DNA from: Streptomyces sp. PT12
Lineage (GTDB): Bacteria > Actinomycetota > Actinomycetes > Streptomycetales > Streptomycetaceae
Assembly (NCBI RefSeq): GCF_003311645.1
Contig: NZ_QEST01000037.1
Coordinates: 1-43,329 of the forward strand
Reading direction: 5' to 3'
DNA: 43,329 nt
Each line of letters begins with the position of its first letter. Position 1 is the first letter of the stretch. The notes under the pieces were generated by a model, which did no database searches, was not told the origin of the DNA, and worked only from the letters and a program-made list of their open reading frames with translations. Below, in pieces: positions 22,844 through 34,968 of the stretch. The position numbers and the translations under genes are program-made.

Positions 22844-23905
22844 ATGAAGAGGACCACGACCCGCCTCGCCGACGGCCGCGAGCTGTTCTATTACGACCGC
22901 GCCGACGGCACCCCCCGCACCGCGGTGGACCGCAGGCCGCTGCCGCCCGTCGACCGTTCCGTCGCGCCCTCCGAGATCCGGCACCACCCGCTCCTCGGCG
23001 AGCCCGTCGGCTACGCGGCCCACCGCCAGGCCCGCACCTACCACCCCCCCGCCGACCAGTGCCCGCTGTGCCCCTCGCGGGGCGACCGGCTGAGCGAGAT
23101 ACCCGCGGAGAGCTACGAGGTGGCGGTCTTCGAGAACCGCTTCCCCTCCTTCGGCGGCGGCACGGGACGCTGCGAGGTCGTGTGCTTCACCTCCGAGCAC
23201 GACGCGTCGTTCGCCTCGCTCACCGAGGAGCAGGCCGCCCTCGTGCTCCACGCCTGGACCGACCGCACCGCCGAGCTGCTGCGGCACCCCGGCGTGACGC
23301 AGGTCTACTGCTTCGAGAACCGGGGCGCCGAGATCGGCGTCACCCTGGCCCACCCGCACGGCCAGATCTACGGCTATCCCTATGTCACGCCGTTCACCCG
23401 GCGCGCCGTCGACGCCGTCGCCGAGCACCGGGCCCGCACCGGGGCCAACCTCTACGACGAGATCGTCGCGGCCGAGCGCGCCGAACGCCGCCGCGTGGTG
23501 CTCGAGACGGGCGCGTGGACGGCGTTCGTGCCGCACGCGGCCCGCTGGCCCTACGAGGTGCACCTCTACCCGCGCCGCCGCGTCCCCGACCTGACGGCGC
23601 TCGACGAGGCGGCGCGCGCCGAGCTTCCCGCCGTCTATCTGGAGCTGCTGCGCCGTTTCGACCGGATCTTCGGGCCCGACGCCCCGCCCACGCCCTATAT
23701 TTCCGGCTGGCATCAGGCGCCCGTCGGCATCGCGGACGAAGCCCGCGACGACTTCGCGCTGCACCTCGAGCTGTTCACGATCCGGCGCAGCCCGGGCAAG
23801 CTGAAGTTCCTCGCGGGCTCGGAGTCGGGCATGGGCGCCTTTGTGAACGACGTTCTGCCGGAGGCTGCTGCCGACCGGCTGCGAGAGGTGGCGAGCGGCA
23901 TATGA
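22844..23905 (+). CDS. galT: Galactose-1-phosphate uridylyltransferase
   Basis: 353 aa, HIT superfamily. GalT exchanges UMP between UDP-glucose and galactose 1-phosphate in the Leloir pathway. Motifs: FENRFPSFGG, a zinc-site CPLCPS, HPHGQIYGYP with the nucleophilic His, GAWTAFVPHAARWPYEVHLYP, and SGWHQAPV near the C-terminus. Start 22844 (MKRTTTRLADGRELFYYD) matches the family N-terminus; a GTG at 22841 is also possible, and the upstream in-frame ATG at 22787 overlaps the presumed promoter. The ribosome site is weak. Overlaps galE by 4 nt. First gene of the operon galT-galE-galK. Confidence 0.95.
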   Translation: MKRTTTRLADGRELFYYDRADGTPRTAVDRRPLPPVDRSVAPSEIRHHPLLGEPVGYAAHRQARTYHPPADQCPLCPSRGDRLSEIPAESYEVAVFENRFPSFGGGTGRCEVVCFTSEHDASFASLTEEQAALVLHAWTDRTAELLRHPGVTQVYCFENRGAEIGVTLAHPHGQIYGYPYVTPFTRRAVDAVAEHRARTGANLYDEIVAAERAERRRVVLETGAWTAFVPHAARWPYEVHLYPRRRVPDLTALDEAARAELPAVYLELLRRFDRIFGPDAPPTPYISGWHQAPVGIADEARDDFALHLELFTIRRSPGKLKFLAGSESGMGAFVNDVLPEAAADRLREVASGI

Positions 23906-24911
23906 GCAACTACCTGGTGACCGGGGGAGCGGGCTATGTCGGCGGGGTCGTTGCGGCCCATCTGCTGGCCGCTGGCCACCGCGTGACGGTGCTCGACGAC
24001 CTGTCCACGGGCTTTCGCGCGGGCGTCCCCGCGGGCGCCGACTTCGTCGAGGGCCGCGTCCAGGACGCGGGTGAGCACCTCGACGCCAGCTATGACGCCG
24101 TGCTGCACTTCGCCGCGTTCTCCCAGGTCGGCGAGTCTGTGGCCCATCCGGAGAAGTACTGGCGGAACAACGTCGGCGGCACCATCGAACTCCTCGCCGC
24201 CATGCGGGACTCCGGGGTCGCGACCCTGGTGTTCTCCTCCACGGCCGCCGTCTACGGCGAGCCGGAGACCACGCCCATCACCGAGGACGCCCCCACCGCG
24301 CCCGGCAGCCCGTACGGCGCGTCCAAGCTCGCCGTCGACCACATGATCAGCGGCGCGTGCGCGGCCCACGGCCTGGCCGCCGTCTCGCTGCGCTACTTCA
24401 ACGTCGCGGGCGCCCACTCCTCGCCCGCGGGCCGCCAGGGCGAGCGGCACGACCCGGAGAGCCATCTCATCCCGCTGGTCCTCCAGGTCGCCCAGGGCCG
24501 CCGCGAGGCCATCTCGGTCTACGGCACCGACTACCCCACCCCCGACGGCACGTGCGTGCGCGACTACATCCACGTGGACGACCTGGCCGACGCCCACCTG
24601 CTCGCCCTCGGCGCGGCCACCCCGGGCGAGCACCTGATCTGCAACCTCGGTAACGGCAGCGGCTTCTCCGTCCGCGAGGTCATCGAGACCGCCCGCCGCG
24701 TCACCGGGCACGCCATCCCCGAGGTTCAGGCCCCACGCCGCGCCGGTGACCCGGCCGTGCTCGTCGCCTCGGCCGAACGGGCCAGGACCCGCCTCGGCTG
24801 GACCCCGTCCCGCCCCGAGCTGGCCGGAATCATCGCCGACGCCTGGACGTTCACCCAGCGCGCCACTGCCGCCGGGACGACCGGCGCCACGACCCGTGAG
24901 GGGAGCGCCAC

Positions 24912-24915
<4 letters not shown>
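23902..24915 (+). CDS. galE: UDP-glucose 4-epimerase
   Basis: 337 aa, extended short-chain dehydrogenase. GalE interconverts UDP-galactose and UDP-glucose with tightly bound NAD. N-terminal Rossmann motif GGAGYVG, the FSSTAAVYG segment, the catalytic YGASK (Tyr and Lys), SLRYFNVAGA, and GTCVRDYIHVDDLADAH are all present. The ATG overlaps the galT stop and the stop overlaps the galK start, so all three are translated in series. The C-terminal tail (about 15 residues after AWTF) is Thr/Ala-rich and variable. Confidence 0.96.
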
Positions 24916-26051
<1,136 letters not shown>

Positions 26052-26119
26052 TCGCTTCGATATCGCCTCTTCCGCGAAACCCCTACCGCCACCGGCCCGC
26101 GCCCGTACTCTGAGGGGAT

Positions 26120-26141
26120 AGCACCGGTGGGGGCCGGTGCT
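26120..26141. terminator. Hairpin after galK
   Basis: AGCACCGG (26120-26127) pairs perfectly with CCGGTGCT (26134-26141) around a 6-nt loop. It may end the gal transcript or act in the leader of the following LuxR gene. The remaining gap to 26277 holds no gene that I can support. Confidence 0.5.
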
Positions 26142-26277
26142 GATCAGGGGGCGAGAGCGGTGGGTGCGGCGCCAAGGACTCCTCACCGGTGCCGACGCGG
26201 CGGCGGCCGTGGCGGCCCCGCCGGGGGCACGGGCGCCGCGCCCGCCGGCCCGACTCACCGTGAGCCGAGGGGCAGTT

Positions 26278-26976
26278 GTGGACCGTATTCGGGTGCTGGT
26301 CGTCGACGGGCACCGGATCTTCGCCGAGTCGCTGGCCACCGCGCTCACCGCGGAGCAGGACGTCGAGGCGACGGCCGTCGGGACCGTCGCCGCCGCCCTG
26401 CACGTCATCGAACGCGCCAGAGCGGGGGGCGAGCCGCCCTACGACGTGCTGCTGCTCGACGCCGACCTGGACGGTGCCGCCGCCGCGGCGCCCGAAGAGG
26501 AGTCCCTGCTGGCCATGGCGGCCGAACGCCTTCCCGCCCTTCGCTCTGTCATGCTCGCGGCAGAAGACGACGCCGCCCAGGCCGCGGCGGCCCTGGGCGC
26601 GGGCGCCTCGGGCTGGGTCGCCAAGGACAGCTCGCTCGCCCGGCTGCTTCAGGTCATCCGCGGCGTGCTGCGCGGCGAGACGCATGTGCCCCCCGCCCTG
26701 CTCACCGGCGTGCTGCGCGAGCTGCACCGCGACCGCCACCACCGCAGCGAGCACCAGCGCCTCGTCGAGTCGCTGACGCCGCGCGAGCTCGAGGTGCTGC
26801 GGTGCATGCTGGCGGGCCTGGGTCGCAAGGCCGTCGCCGAGCGCCTCTACCTCTCCCCGCACACCGTGCGCACCCACATGCAGAACGTCCTGGGCAAGCT
26901 CGGCGTCCACTCCACCCTCGCCGCCGTGGCGCTGGCACGCCGGGCGGGCGTCCCACCTGCCGACCCCGCCACATGA
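26278..26976 (+). CDS. LuxR-family response regulator
   Basis: 232 aa from GTG 26278, preceded by GAGGGG; an upstream in-frame ATG at 26137 gives only a low-complexity extension. The receiver domain has VVDGHR (Asp10), the phospho-acceptor candidate Asp61 in LLLDADLDG, and Lys117 in GWVAKDSS, but the second residue of the acidic pair is Gly11. The C-terminal LuxR domain reads LTPRELEVLRCMLAGLGRKAVAERLYLSPHTVRTHMQNVLGKLG. No kinase is adjacent. It resembles the regulator at 21550 in layout; the two bracket the gal operon and may be old duplicates. Confidence 0.88.
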   Translation: MDRIRVLVVDGHRIFAESLATALTAEQDVEATAVGTVAAALHVIERARAGGEPPYDVLLLDADLDGAAAAAPEEESLLAMAAERLPALRSVMLAAEDDAAQAAAALGAGASGWVAKDSSLARLLQVIRGVLRGETHVPPALLTGVLRELHRDRHHRSEHQRLVESLTPRELEVLRCMLAGLGRKAVAERLYLSPHTVRTHMQNVLGKLGVHSTLAAVALARRAGVPPADPAT

Positions 26977-26988
26977 CGCCCGAGCCGG

Positions 26989-27050
26989 ATGGGGGTACCT
27001 CCCCGGGGGTCCCTCCCTGGGGGTCCCCCCGGACGGAGTCTGGGGGAGAG
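26989..27050. repeat. Streptomyces-type GGGGG-rich palindromic intergenic element
   Basis: The stretch contains TGGGGGTACCTCCCC, TGGGGGTCCCCCC and GGAGTCTGGGGGAG in series. On the minus strand it reads CTCCCCCAGAC..., a wording seen between convergent genes in many Streptomyces genomes. It lies between the convergent LuxR and tamR genes and probably terminates both. Confidence 0.7.
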
Positions 27051-27060
27051 AACGCCGCGC

Positions 27061-27558
27061 CTACGCCGGGGTGTTGTCGAACGGTGCCGTCAGGTGGCGC
27101 AGCAGCGCGGCAAGCTCGCGGCGCTGGGCGCCGGTCAGCCCGCCGAGCAGCGCGCGCTCCTGGGCGAGGAGGCCCGACAGGGCGCCGTCCGCGTGGCGCT
27201 GTCCCGTGACCGTGAGCCGCACGAGCACGCCCCTGCGGTCGGTGGGGTCGGGGAGCCGTTCGACCAGGCCCTTCTTGGCCAGCCTGTCGATCCGGTTGGT
27301 CATGGTGCCCGAGGTCACCAGCGTCTGGGTGAGCAGCTGCCCGGGCGAGAGCTGATACGGGCTGCCCGCCCGGCGCAGGGCCGTGAGGACGTCGAACTCC
27401 CACGGCTCGAGCTGGTGCTCGGCGAACACCAGGCGCCGGGCCCGGTCGAGGTGGCGGGCCAGCCTGCTGACCCGGCTCAGCACTTCGAGCGGCTCCACGT
27501 CGATGTCGGGCCGCTCGCGCCGCCAGGCCGCCACCAGCCGGTCAACCTCGTCCTCCAT
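27061..27558 (-). CDS. tamR: MarR-family regulator, TamR-like
   Basis: 165 aa, winged-helix MarR family. Visible are an N-terminal dimerisation helix, the DNA-reading region TLVTSGTMTNRIDRLAKKGLV and the wing DPTDRRGVLVRLT. It diverges from a trans-aconitate methyltransferase gene with a palindrome between them, which is the established TamR-tam arrangement in Streptomyces, where TamR responds to trans-aconitate, citrate and related ligands and links oxidative stress to the citric acid cycle. The minus-strand TAGACT (27565-27570) ends 6 nt before the ATG, so the mRNA may be leaderless. The name rests on family plus context. Confidence 0.9.
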   Translation of the reverse strand: MEDEVDRLVAAWRRERPDIDVEPLEVLSRVSRLARHLDRARRLVFAEHQLEPWEFDVLTALRRAGSPYQLSPGQLLTQTLVTSGTMTNRIDRLAKKGLVERLPDPTDRRGVLVRLTVTGQRHADGALSGLLAQERALLGGLTGAQRRELAALLRHLTAPFDNTPA

Positions 27559-27564
27559 GCCCCC

Positions 27565-27570
27565 AGTCTA
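27565..27570 (-). promoter_or_regulatory. Candidate -10 box (TAGACT) of tamR
   Basis: On the minus strand TAGACT lies 6 nt upstream of the tamR start, implying a leaderless transcript that runs out from the operator region. Confidence 0.45.
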
Positions 27571-27590
27571 GGCGTTCCCTCGACATGAAG

Positions 27591-27608
27591 TCTCTTGATA
27601 TCGAGATA
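27591..27608. promoter_or_regulatory. MarR/TamR-type palindromic operator
   Basis: An imperfect palindrome centred on GATATC (27597-27602): TCTCTTGATATCGAGATA, with two mismatched pairs. It covers the likely -35 area of tam (TCTTGA 27593-27598, 17 bp before TACGAT), so a bound repressor would block tam transcription. Confidence 0.75.
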
Positions 27609-27615
27609 GTGGCGG

Positions 27616-27621
27616 TACGAT
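27616..27621 (+). promoter_or_regulatory. Candidate -10 box (TACGAT) of tam
   Basis: TACGAT ends 6 nt before the tam ATG at 27628, suggesting a leaderless mRNA. Confidence 0.5.
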
Positions 27622-27627
27622 CGTCCC

Positions 27628-28455
27628 ATGGCTCCTGTATCGCCCCTGGACCAGTGGGATCCCGCCCAGTACGCCCGCCACAGCGAGGACCGCGCCCGGC
27701 CCCTGCGCGACCTGATCGCGCGCGTCCCCGCGCTCCCCGCCGCGCCCCGGATCGCCGACCTCGGCTGCGGCCCAGGGCGCCCCAGCCTGCTGCTCGCCGA
27801 GCGCTGGCCCGACGCCCGCGTCACCGGCTACGACAACTCCGACGCGATGCTCGCCGAGGCCGCGGCCCTTGCGGGTCCCTTCCCCGGTGGCGCGGGCTCG
27901 CTCGCCTTCGCCCATGCCGACCTCGCCACCTGGCGCCCGGCCGAGCCATTCGACCTGATCCTGTCCAACGCCGCGCTCCAGTGGGTCCCGGGCCATGCCT
28001 CGGCCTTCCCCGAGTGGGTCGCGGGCCTGGCCCCTGGCGGGGCGTTGGCGTTCCAGGTCCCAGGGAACTTCGCGGCCCCCAGCCATGTCCTGATGCGCGA
28101 GCTGTGTGCGAGCCCCCGCTGGCGCGACCGCCTCGGCGGCGTCCTGCGCCACCCCGACGCCGTGCTGTCCCCGAAGGGCTACTTCGAGGTGCTTGCCGGT
28201 CTCGGCTGCGCCGTGGACGTGTGGGAGACCACCTACCTCCACCTCCTGCCCGGCGATGACCCGGTCCTCGACTGGCTACTCGGCACCGGACTGCGCCCGG
28301 TGCTGACCGCGCTCGATGGCGACCCGGGGGCGCGTGAGGCGTTCGTCGGGGAGTTCCGCGACGCCCTGCGCGCCGCCTATCCGCCAGGCCCGCACGGCAC
28401 CCTGTTCCCCTTCCGCAGGGTCTTCGCCGTGGCCACGTCAGCCGAACGCCGATAG
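27628..28455 (+). CDS. tam: Trans-aconitate 2-methyltransferase
   Basis: 275 aa, class I SAM methyltransferase. Tam esterifies trans-aconitate, an inhibitor of aconitase, and so relieves the citric acid cycle. Motifs: WDPAQYARHSEDRARP, the SAM loop IADLGCGPGRPSLLLAERWP, VTGYDNSDAML, FDLILSNAALQWVPGH, then LAPGGALAFQVPGNFAAPSH and VWETTYLHLLPG. Length matches the family. Divergent from tamR, with the operator and both -10 boxes inside a 69-nt gap. Regulation by TamR is known for this gene pair in Streptomyces and fits the sites seen here. Confidence 0.93.
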   Translation: MAPVSPLDQWDPAQYARHSEDRARPLRDLIARVPALPAAPRIADLGCGPGRPSLLLAERWPDARVTGYDNSDAMLAEAAALAGPFPGGAGSLAFAHADLATWRPAEPFDLILSNAALQWVPGHASAFPEWVAGLAPGGALAFQVPGNFAAPSHVLMRELCASPRWRDRLGGVLRHPDAVLSPKGYFEVLAGLGCAVDVWETTYLHLLPGDDPVLDWLLGTGLRPVLTALDGDPGAREAFVGEFRDALRAAYPPGPHGTLFPFRRVFAVATSAERR

Positions 28456-28467
28456 GGCAACGGCGTT

Positions 28468-28504
28468 GGGCGATTCGGGTGAACGCCGACAACCGAATCC
28501 GCCC
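28468..28504. terminator. Hairpin between tam and the rodlin gene
   Basis: GGGCGATTCGG (28468-28478) pairs with CCGAATC plus GCCC (28493-28504) with one bulged C. It lies 12 nt after the tam stop and is a likely terminator, though a role upstream of the rodlin gene is possible. Confidence 0.55.
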
Positions 28505-28566
28505 AGGCGCGTTGTGCAGGTCGCTCCAGAAACAGGGCATTCAAGAGAACTCGGAAGGACAAGCTA

Positions 28567-28971
28567 GTGATCAAGAAGACGCTTGCCACGGCTGCCATCG
28601 CGGCCTCCGCCGTCGGCGCCGTCGGAGTCGCCGCCGCCCCGGCGATGGCCATCGGTGGGGACGCCGGTCACGAGACGGTCAACGGCAACGGGTCCGCCAA
28701 GCTCTACGGCAACACCACCACCGGTGGCACCATGAGCCCGAACATGGCCCTGATCAACGGCTCGCTGAACGACCTGTGCATCCCGGCCCTGCCGAACACG
28801 ACCGCTCAGAGCATCGTCGGTCTGGTCAACGTCGGCCTGGACGACATCCTGTCCAGCCAGCCGCAGCAGTACTGCAACGACAACTCCACCCAGATCGACG
28901 GCGACGACCCGCTGTCCAAGCTGCTGTCGGACCTGTCGCTCCTCTCGGAAAACGGCGTCAGCGAGCACTGA
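28567..28971 (+). CDS. Rodlin (spore/aerial hyphae surface protein)
   Basis: 134 aa from GTG 28567 with GGAAGGA 7 nt upstream. A signal peptide ends APAMA with likely cleavage after residue 28. The mature chain has the rodlin wording: VNGNGSAKLYGNTTTGGTMSP, LINGSLNDLCIPALPN, QQYCNDNSTQ and a final LSDLSLLSENG, with two cysteines (71 and 103) in family positions. Rodlins assemble, together with chaplins, into the rodlet layer on aerial hyphae and spores. S. coelicolor has a divergent rdlA/rdlB pair; here only one gene is present and no chaplin gene is nearby. A very strong terminator follows. The family call is confident; which paralogue it is cannot be said. Confidence 0.92.
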   Translation: MIKKTLATAAIAASAVGAVGVAAAPAMAIGGDAGHETVNGNGSAKLYGNTTTGGTMSPNMALINGSLNDLCIPALPNTTAQSIVGLVNVGLDDILSSQPQQYCNDNSTQIDGDDPLSKLLSDLSLLSENGVSEH

Positions 28972-29036
28972 CGAATCCGCGTCGCCAACGCGGGCTCCGG
29001 GTTCTTCGGCCTTCTTCTCCGGCGCTCCGCACCGCA

Positions 29037-29077
29037 CGACCCCCTCCCGGGACCTTTGGGTCCCGGCGAGGGGGTCG
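29037..29077. terminator. Strong terminator after the rodlin gene
   Basis: CGACCCCCTCCCGGGACC (29037-29054) pairs fully with 29059-29077 apart from one bulged C, with loop TTTG. This 18-bp stem also lies after the convergent tetR gene, so it probably works in both directions. Confidence 0.85.
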
Positions 29078-29123
29078 CGGCGTTTTCAACGGGGGCGGCG
29101 TTCCACGCGAAAGGCGCGGGCGC

Positions 29124-29822
29124 TCACGTGCGGCGGTGGCCGACCAGGCGGGGGCTGTGGTCGAGGCCCTGGAGGCCGTTCCAGGCGAGGTTCACCAGGT
29201 GGGCGGCCACCTCGGCCTTCTTGGGCTTGCGCGCGCTCAGCCACCACTGGCCGGTCAACGCCACCATCCCCACGAGCGCCTGCGCGTATATCGGCGCCAG
29301 CTTGGGGTCGTAGCCACGGCTCTTGAACTCGTGCCCCAGGATGTCCTCGACCTGGGTGGCGATGTCGCCGATGAGCGAGGCGAAGGTCCCGGTGGACTGC
29401 GCCACCGGCGAATCGCGCACCAGGATGTGGAAGCCGTCGGTGTACTGCTCGATGTAGTCGAGCAGGGCGAACGCCGCCTGTTCGAGCAGCTCCCTGGGGT
29501 GCCCCGCGGTCAGGGCGCCGGTCACCATGGACAGCAGGCGGCTCATCTCGCGGTCCACGACGACCGCGTAGAGGCCCTCCTTGCCGCCGAAGTGCTCGTA
29601 GACCACCGGCTTGGAGACGCCCGCCTTGGCGGCGATCTCCTCCACGGACGTGCCCTCGAAGCCGCGTTCGGCGAAGAGAGTGCGGCCGATGTCGAGCAAC
29701 TGCTCCCTGCGCTCGGTGCCGGTCATTCTCCGGCGGGCCCGCCGCGGGGTCCTGGCCGGTCGCTCCGGCCTGTCCTTGCCACTGCCCTTGATGCTGTTGT
29801 CGGTCGCCACGGACCCCATCAT
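29124..29822 (-). CDS. TetR-family regulator of the desaturase operon
   Basis: 232 aa. After a basic, probably disordered N-terminus the HTH spans TGTERREQLLDIGRTLF, then TSVEEIAAKAGVSKPVVYEHFGGKEGLY, followed by an all-helical ligand-binding domain. The start ATGATGG overlaps the desaturase stop, so the two genes are coupled; ATG 29819 is an equally possible start. TetR repressors beside desaturase genes typically sense acyl-CoA or membrane lipid state and repress their own operon. The tandem 15-bp palindromes upstream of the desaturase are the obvious binding sites. The ligand is inferred from context only. Confidence 0.88.
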   Translation of the reverse strand: MMGSVATDNSIKGSGKDRPERPARTPRRARRRMTGTERREQLLDIGRTLFAERGFEGTSVEEIAAKAGVSKPVVYEHFGGKEGLYAVVVDREMSRLLSMVTGALTAGHPRELLEQAAFALLDYIEQYTDGFHILVRDSPVAQSTGTFASLIGDIATQVEDILGHEFKSRGYDPKLAPIYAQALVGMVALTGQWWLSARKPKKAEVAAHLVNLAWNGLQGLDHSPRLVGHRRT

Positions 29823-30826
29823 GCCGCGTGGGCGGTGGCCGCTTCCTTACGGTTTTCCCCAGGCTCGGTATGGGGATCGTTTCGCTTGGCGTCGATGCGT
29901 GACCGCTTGGGCCAGCGAACGTCATAGACCCAGCCCGCCTTCTCGAACCAGCGGATGAGCCGGGCGCTCGAGTCGAGCTGCCAGCGGTCCACGCCGTGCC
30001 TGGCGCACGTGGGGTCGGCGTGGTGGAGGTTGTGCCAGGACTCGCCGCACGAGAGGACCGCGAGCCACCACACGTTGCCCGAGCGGTCGCGGGACTTGAA
30101 CGGCTGCTTGCCCGTCGCGTGGCAGATCGAGTTGATCGACCAGGTCACATGGTGCAGCAGGGCGACGCGGACCAGCGAGCCCCAGAAGAACGCGCTGGCC
30201 GCGCCCTGCCACGACCACGTCGCGAGCCCGCCGATCAGCGCGGGCAGGGTCAGGGAGACCACCGTCCACAGCACGAACTGGCGCGAGACGCGCCGGGTGA
30301 CCGGGTCCTTGATCAGATCGGGCGCGTACTTCTGCTGGGGCGTCTGCTCGGTGTCGAACATCCAGGCCATGTGGGCCCACCACAGCCCCTTGAGCAGCGC
30401 GGGCAGCGTCTCGCCGTAGCGCCAGGGGGAGTGCGGGTCGCCCTCAGCGTCCGAGTGCTTGTGGTGCTTGCGGTGGTCGGCGACCCACCGCACCAGCGGG
30501 CCCTCGACGGCCATCGACCCGGCGATGGCCAGCGCGACGCGCAGAGGCCGCTTGGCCTTGAACGCCCCGTGCGTGAAGTACCGGTGGAAGCCGATGGTGA
30601 TGCCGTGGCAGCCGAGGAAGTAGAACGCCACGAGCAGGGCGATGTCGAGCCAGCTGACGCCCCAGCCCCAGGCCAGGGGCACCGCGGCCACCAGGGCCAC
30701 GAAGGGGACGACGATGAAGAGGAGCAGGGCGACCTGCTCGACCGAGCGGCGCTGCTCGCCGCCGAGGGTCGCGGACGCTGTCGCGGTCGCCGAGGGCGTG
30801 GACTCAAGGTCCTGGGGTGTGGACAT
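29819..30826 (-). CDS. Membrane fatty-acid (acyl-CoA/acyl-lipid) desaturase
   Basis: 335 aa from ATG 30826, preceded by AAGGA at good spacing; the in-frame ATG at 30874 lies within the operator and is unlikely. The three histidine boxes of the di-iron delta-9 desaturase family are present: HRYFTH, HRKHH and HNLHH, with hydrophobic pairs around residues 33-75 and 175-215. The enzyme inserts a cis double bond in acyl chains and so tunes membrane fluidity, using O2 and an electron donor not encoded here. It heads a two-gene operon with the TetR gene and diverges from ppc. Confidence 0.93.
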   Translation of the reverse strand: MSTPQDLESTPSATATASATLGGEQRRSVEQVALLLFIVVPFVALVAAVPLAWGWGVSWLDIALLVAFYFLGCHGITIGFHRYFTHGAFKAKRPLRVALAIAGSMAVEGPLVRWVADHRKHHKHSDAEGDPHSPWRYGETLPALLKGLWWAHMAWMFDTEQTPQQKYAPDLIKDPVTRRVSRQFVLWTVVSLTLPALIGGLATWSWQGAASAFFWGSLVRVALLHHVTWSINSICHATGKQPFKSRDRSGNVWWLAVLSCGESWHNLHHADPTCARHGVDRWQLDSSARLIRWFEKAGWVYDVRWPKRSRIDAKRNDPHTEPGENRKEAATAHAA

Positions 30827-30873
30827 GGGCTTTTCCTTGGGGGGAGAAGAAGCGTTAAGGAGGGCTTCAGCCA

Positions 30874-30903
30874 CCTACGGGACCGTAACCTACGGCATCG
30901 TAA
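30874..30903. promoter_or_regulatory. Tandem 15-bp palindromic operators of the desaturase-tetR operon
   Basis: On the minus strand two adjoining copies read TTACGNNNCCGTAGG (30889-30903 and 30874-30888). Each holds a TACG-N4-CGTA dyad. The upstream copy contains TACGAT, which may be the -10, so binding by the TetR protein would block the promoter. Confidence 0.8.
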
Positions 30904-31061
30904 GTATCGCCGCTCGCCAGCGGGCCCCCTGGCCCTCACGACCGGGTGACGGCGAGGTGACCACCGCGTGCGGCTCGCTCACTACGATGGAGCGTGCCGG
31001 ACAACGCGGTCCGCCATGTGCCATCGACCTGCCGGAGCAGTCCGCCGCGAGGAGCCGCACT

Positions 31062-33848
<2,787 letters not shown>

Positions 33849-33898
33849 GCCGTTGCCACCGCTCTTCCGGCCCGATGCCCGCTCAGCCCGCCGCCCGC

Positions 33899-34897
33899 TC
33901 AGCCCGCCGCCGCGCGGAACGTGCGGCGGTAGGCGCTCGGCGAGACGCCGAGCGCGGCCTGGAGGTGCTGCCGCATCGACGCGGCCGTGCCGAAGCCCGC
34001 CGCGTCCGCGACCCGGTCGACCGGCAGGTCGGTCTCCTCAAGCAGCCGCCTGGCCCGTTCCACGCGCTGGACGGTGAGCCACCGCTGCGGGGAGACGCCG
34101 GTCTCCTCGCGGAAGCGGCGGGTGAACGTCCGCACCGACATCGCCTCGCGCGCCGCCAGGTCGCGCAGCGTCAGCGGCGTGTGGAGATGGTCGAGCGCGA
34201 ATGCCCGCGCGCGCTCCGTCGAACGCGCCCTGGGCGCGGGCACCGGGCGCTCGGTGAACTGCGCCTGCCCCCCGTCCCGATGGGGCGGGACGAGCGTGCG
34301 GCGGGCCACCGAGTTGGCGACCGAGGCGCCGAAGTCCGAACGCACCAGGTGCAGGCACAGGTCGACCCCTGACGCGACCCCGGCCGAGGTCAGCACGAGG
34401 CGTTCGCCCGCGCGGTCCTCGGTGTAGAGGATGTCGGGCGCCAGCAGGACGCCGGGGAACAGCTTCGCGAAGCGCTCGCACGAGGCCCAGTGTGTGGTGG
34501 CCCGCCGCCCGTCGAGCAGCCCGGCCGCCGCGAGGACGAACGCGCCGGTGCAGATCGACGCGACGCGCGCCTTCGGGCGGATCCGGGCCAGGGCGGCGGC
34601 GAGGTCGGGCGGGAGCGCGCCCGTCAGCTCGGTCACATGGCCGTGGGCGGCGGGGACGATCACCGTTTCGGCCTCGGCCAGCGCCTCGGGCCCGTGCGGC
34701 ACATGGATCGTGAAGTCCGCGTCGGTGCGCGTCTCGCCGGGCGTGACGCCGCACGTCACCACCTCGTACAGCGGATCGCCCGCCGCCGTCCCGGCGCGCC
34801 CCATCAGGCGGTGCACGATGCCCACCTCGATCGGCAGCAGGCCGTGCCGCACCAGCACGGCGACCCGGTGGCGGCCGTCGTTCCCGAACACGCTCAT
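33899..34897 (-). CDS. GlxA-family regulator (DJ-1/PfpI domain plus AraC HTH)
   Basis: 332 aa from ATG 34897, with AAGGA about 8 nt upstream; ATG 34924 is less likely. Residues about 11-190 form a class I glutamine-amidotransferase-like DJ-1/PfpI domain with the elbow Cys116 in ASICTGAFVLAAAGLLDG. Residues about 230-325 are an AraC-type double HTH (LTLRDLAAREAMSVRTFTRRFREETG; LPVDRVADAAGFGTAASMRQHL). These proteins activate or repress neighbouring metabolic or transport genes in response to unknown small molecules. It diverges from an MFS gene across 71 nt, so that carrier is the most likely target. Confidence 0.92.
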   Translation of the reverse strand: MSVFGNDGRHRVAVLVRHGLLPIEVGIVHRLMGRAGTAAGDPLYEVVTCGVTPGETRTDADFTIHVPHGPEALAEAETVIVPAAHGHVTELTGALPPDLAAALARIRPKARVASICTGAFVLAAAGLLDGRRATTHWASCERFAKLFPGVLLAPDILYTEDRAGERLVLTSAGVASGVDLCLHLVRSDFGASVANSVARRTLVPPHRDGGQAQFTERPVPAPRARSTERARAFALDHLHTPLTLRDLAAREAMSVRTFTRRFREETGVSPQRWLTVQRVERARRLLEETDLPVDRVADAAGFGTAASMRQHLQAALGVSPSAYRRTFRAAAG

Positions 34898-34968
34898 GGC
34901 CCGATCCTTGCACAGCATGGCCATCGGGCCACTCGCCCCGGGCGGCGCCCGACCCGCAGGCTCATGGG

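Noticed and set aside
22193-22844. Plus-strand open frames in the repeat block
   Set aside because: The translated text only mirrors the GC-rich repeats (Arg/Pro/Gly/Ala); no ribosome site, no motif.
21899-23764. Long minus-strand open frame across the LuxR gene, repeat block and galT
   Set aside because: Low-complexity Arg/Gly/Ala/Pro text, antisense to the clear LuxR and galT genes, and passing through the repeat block.
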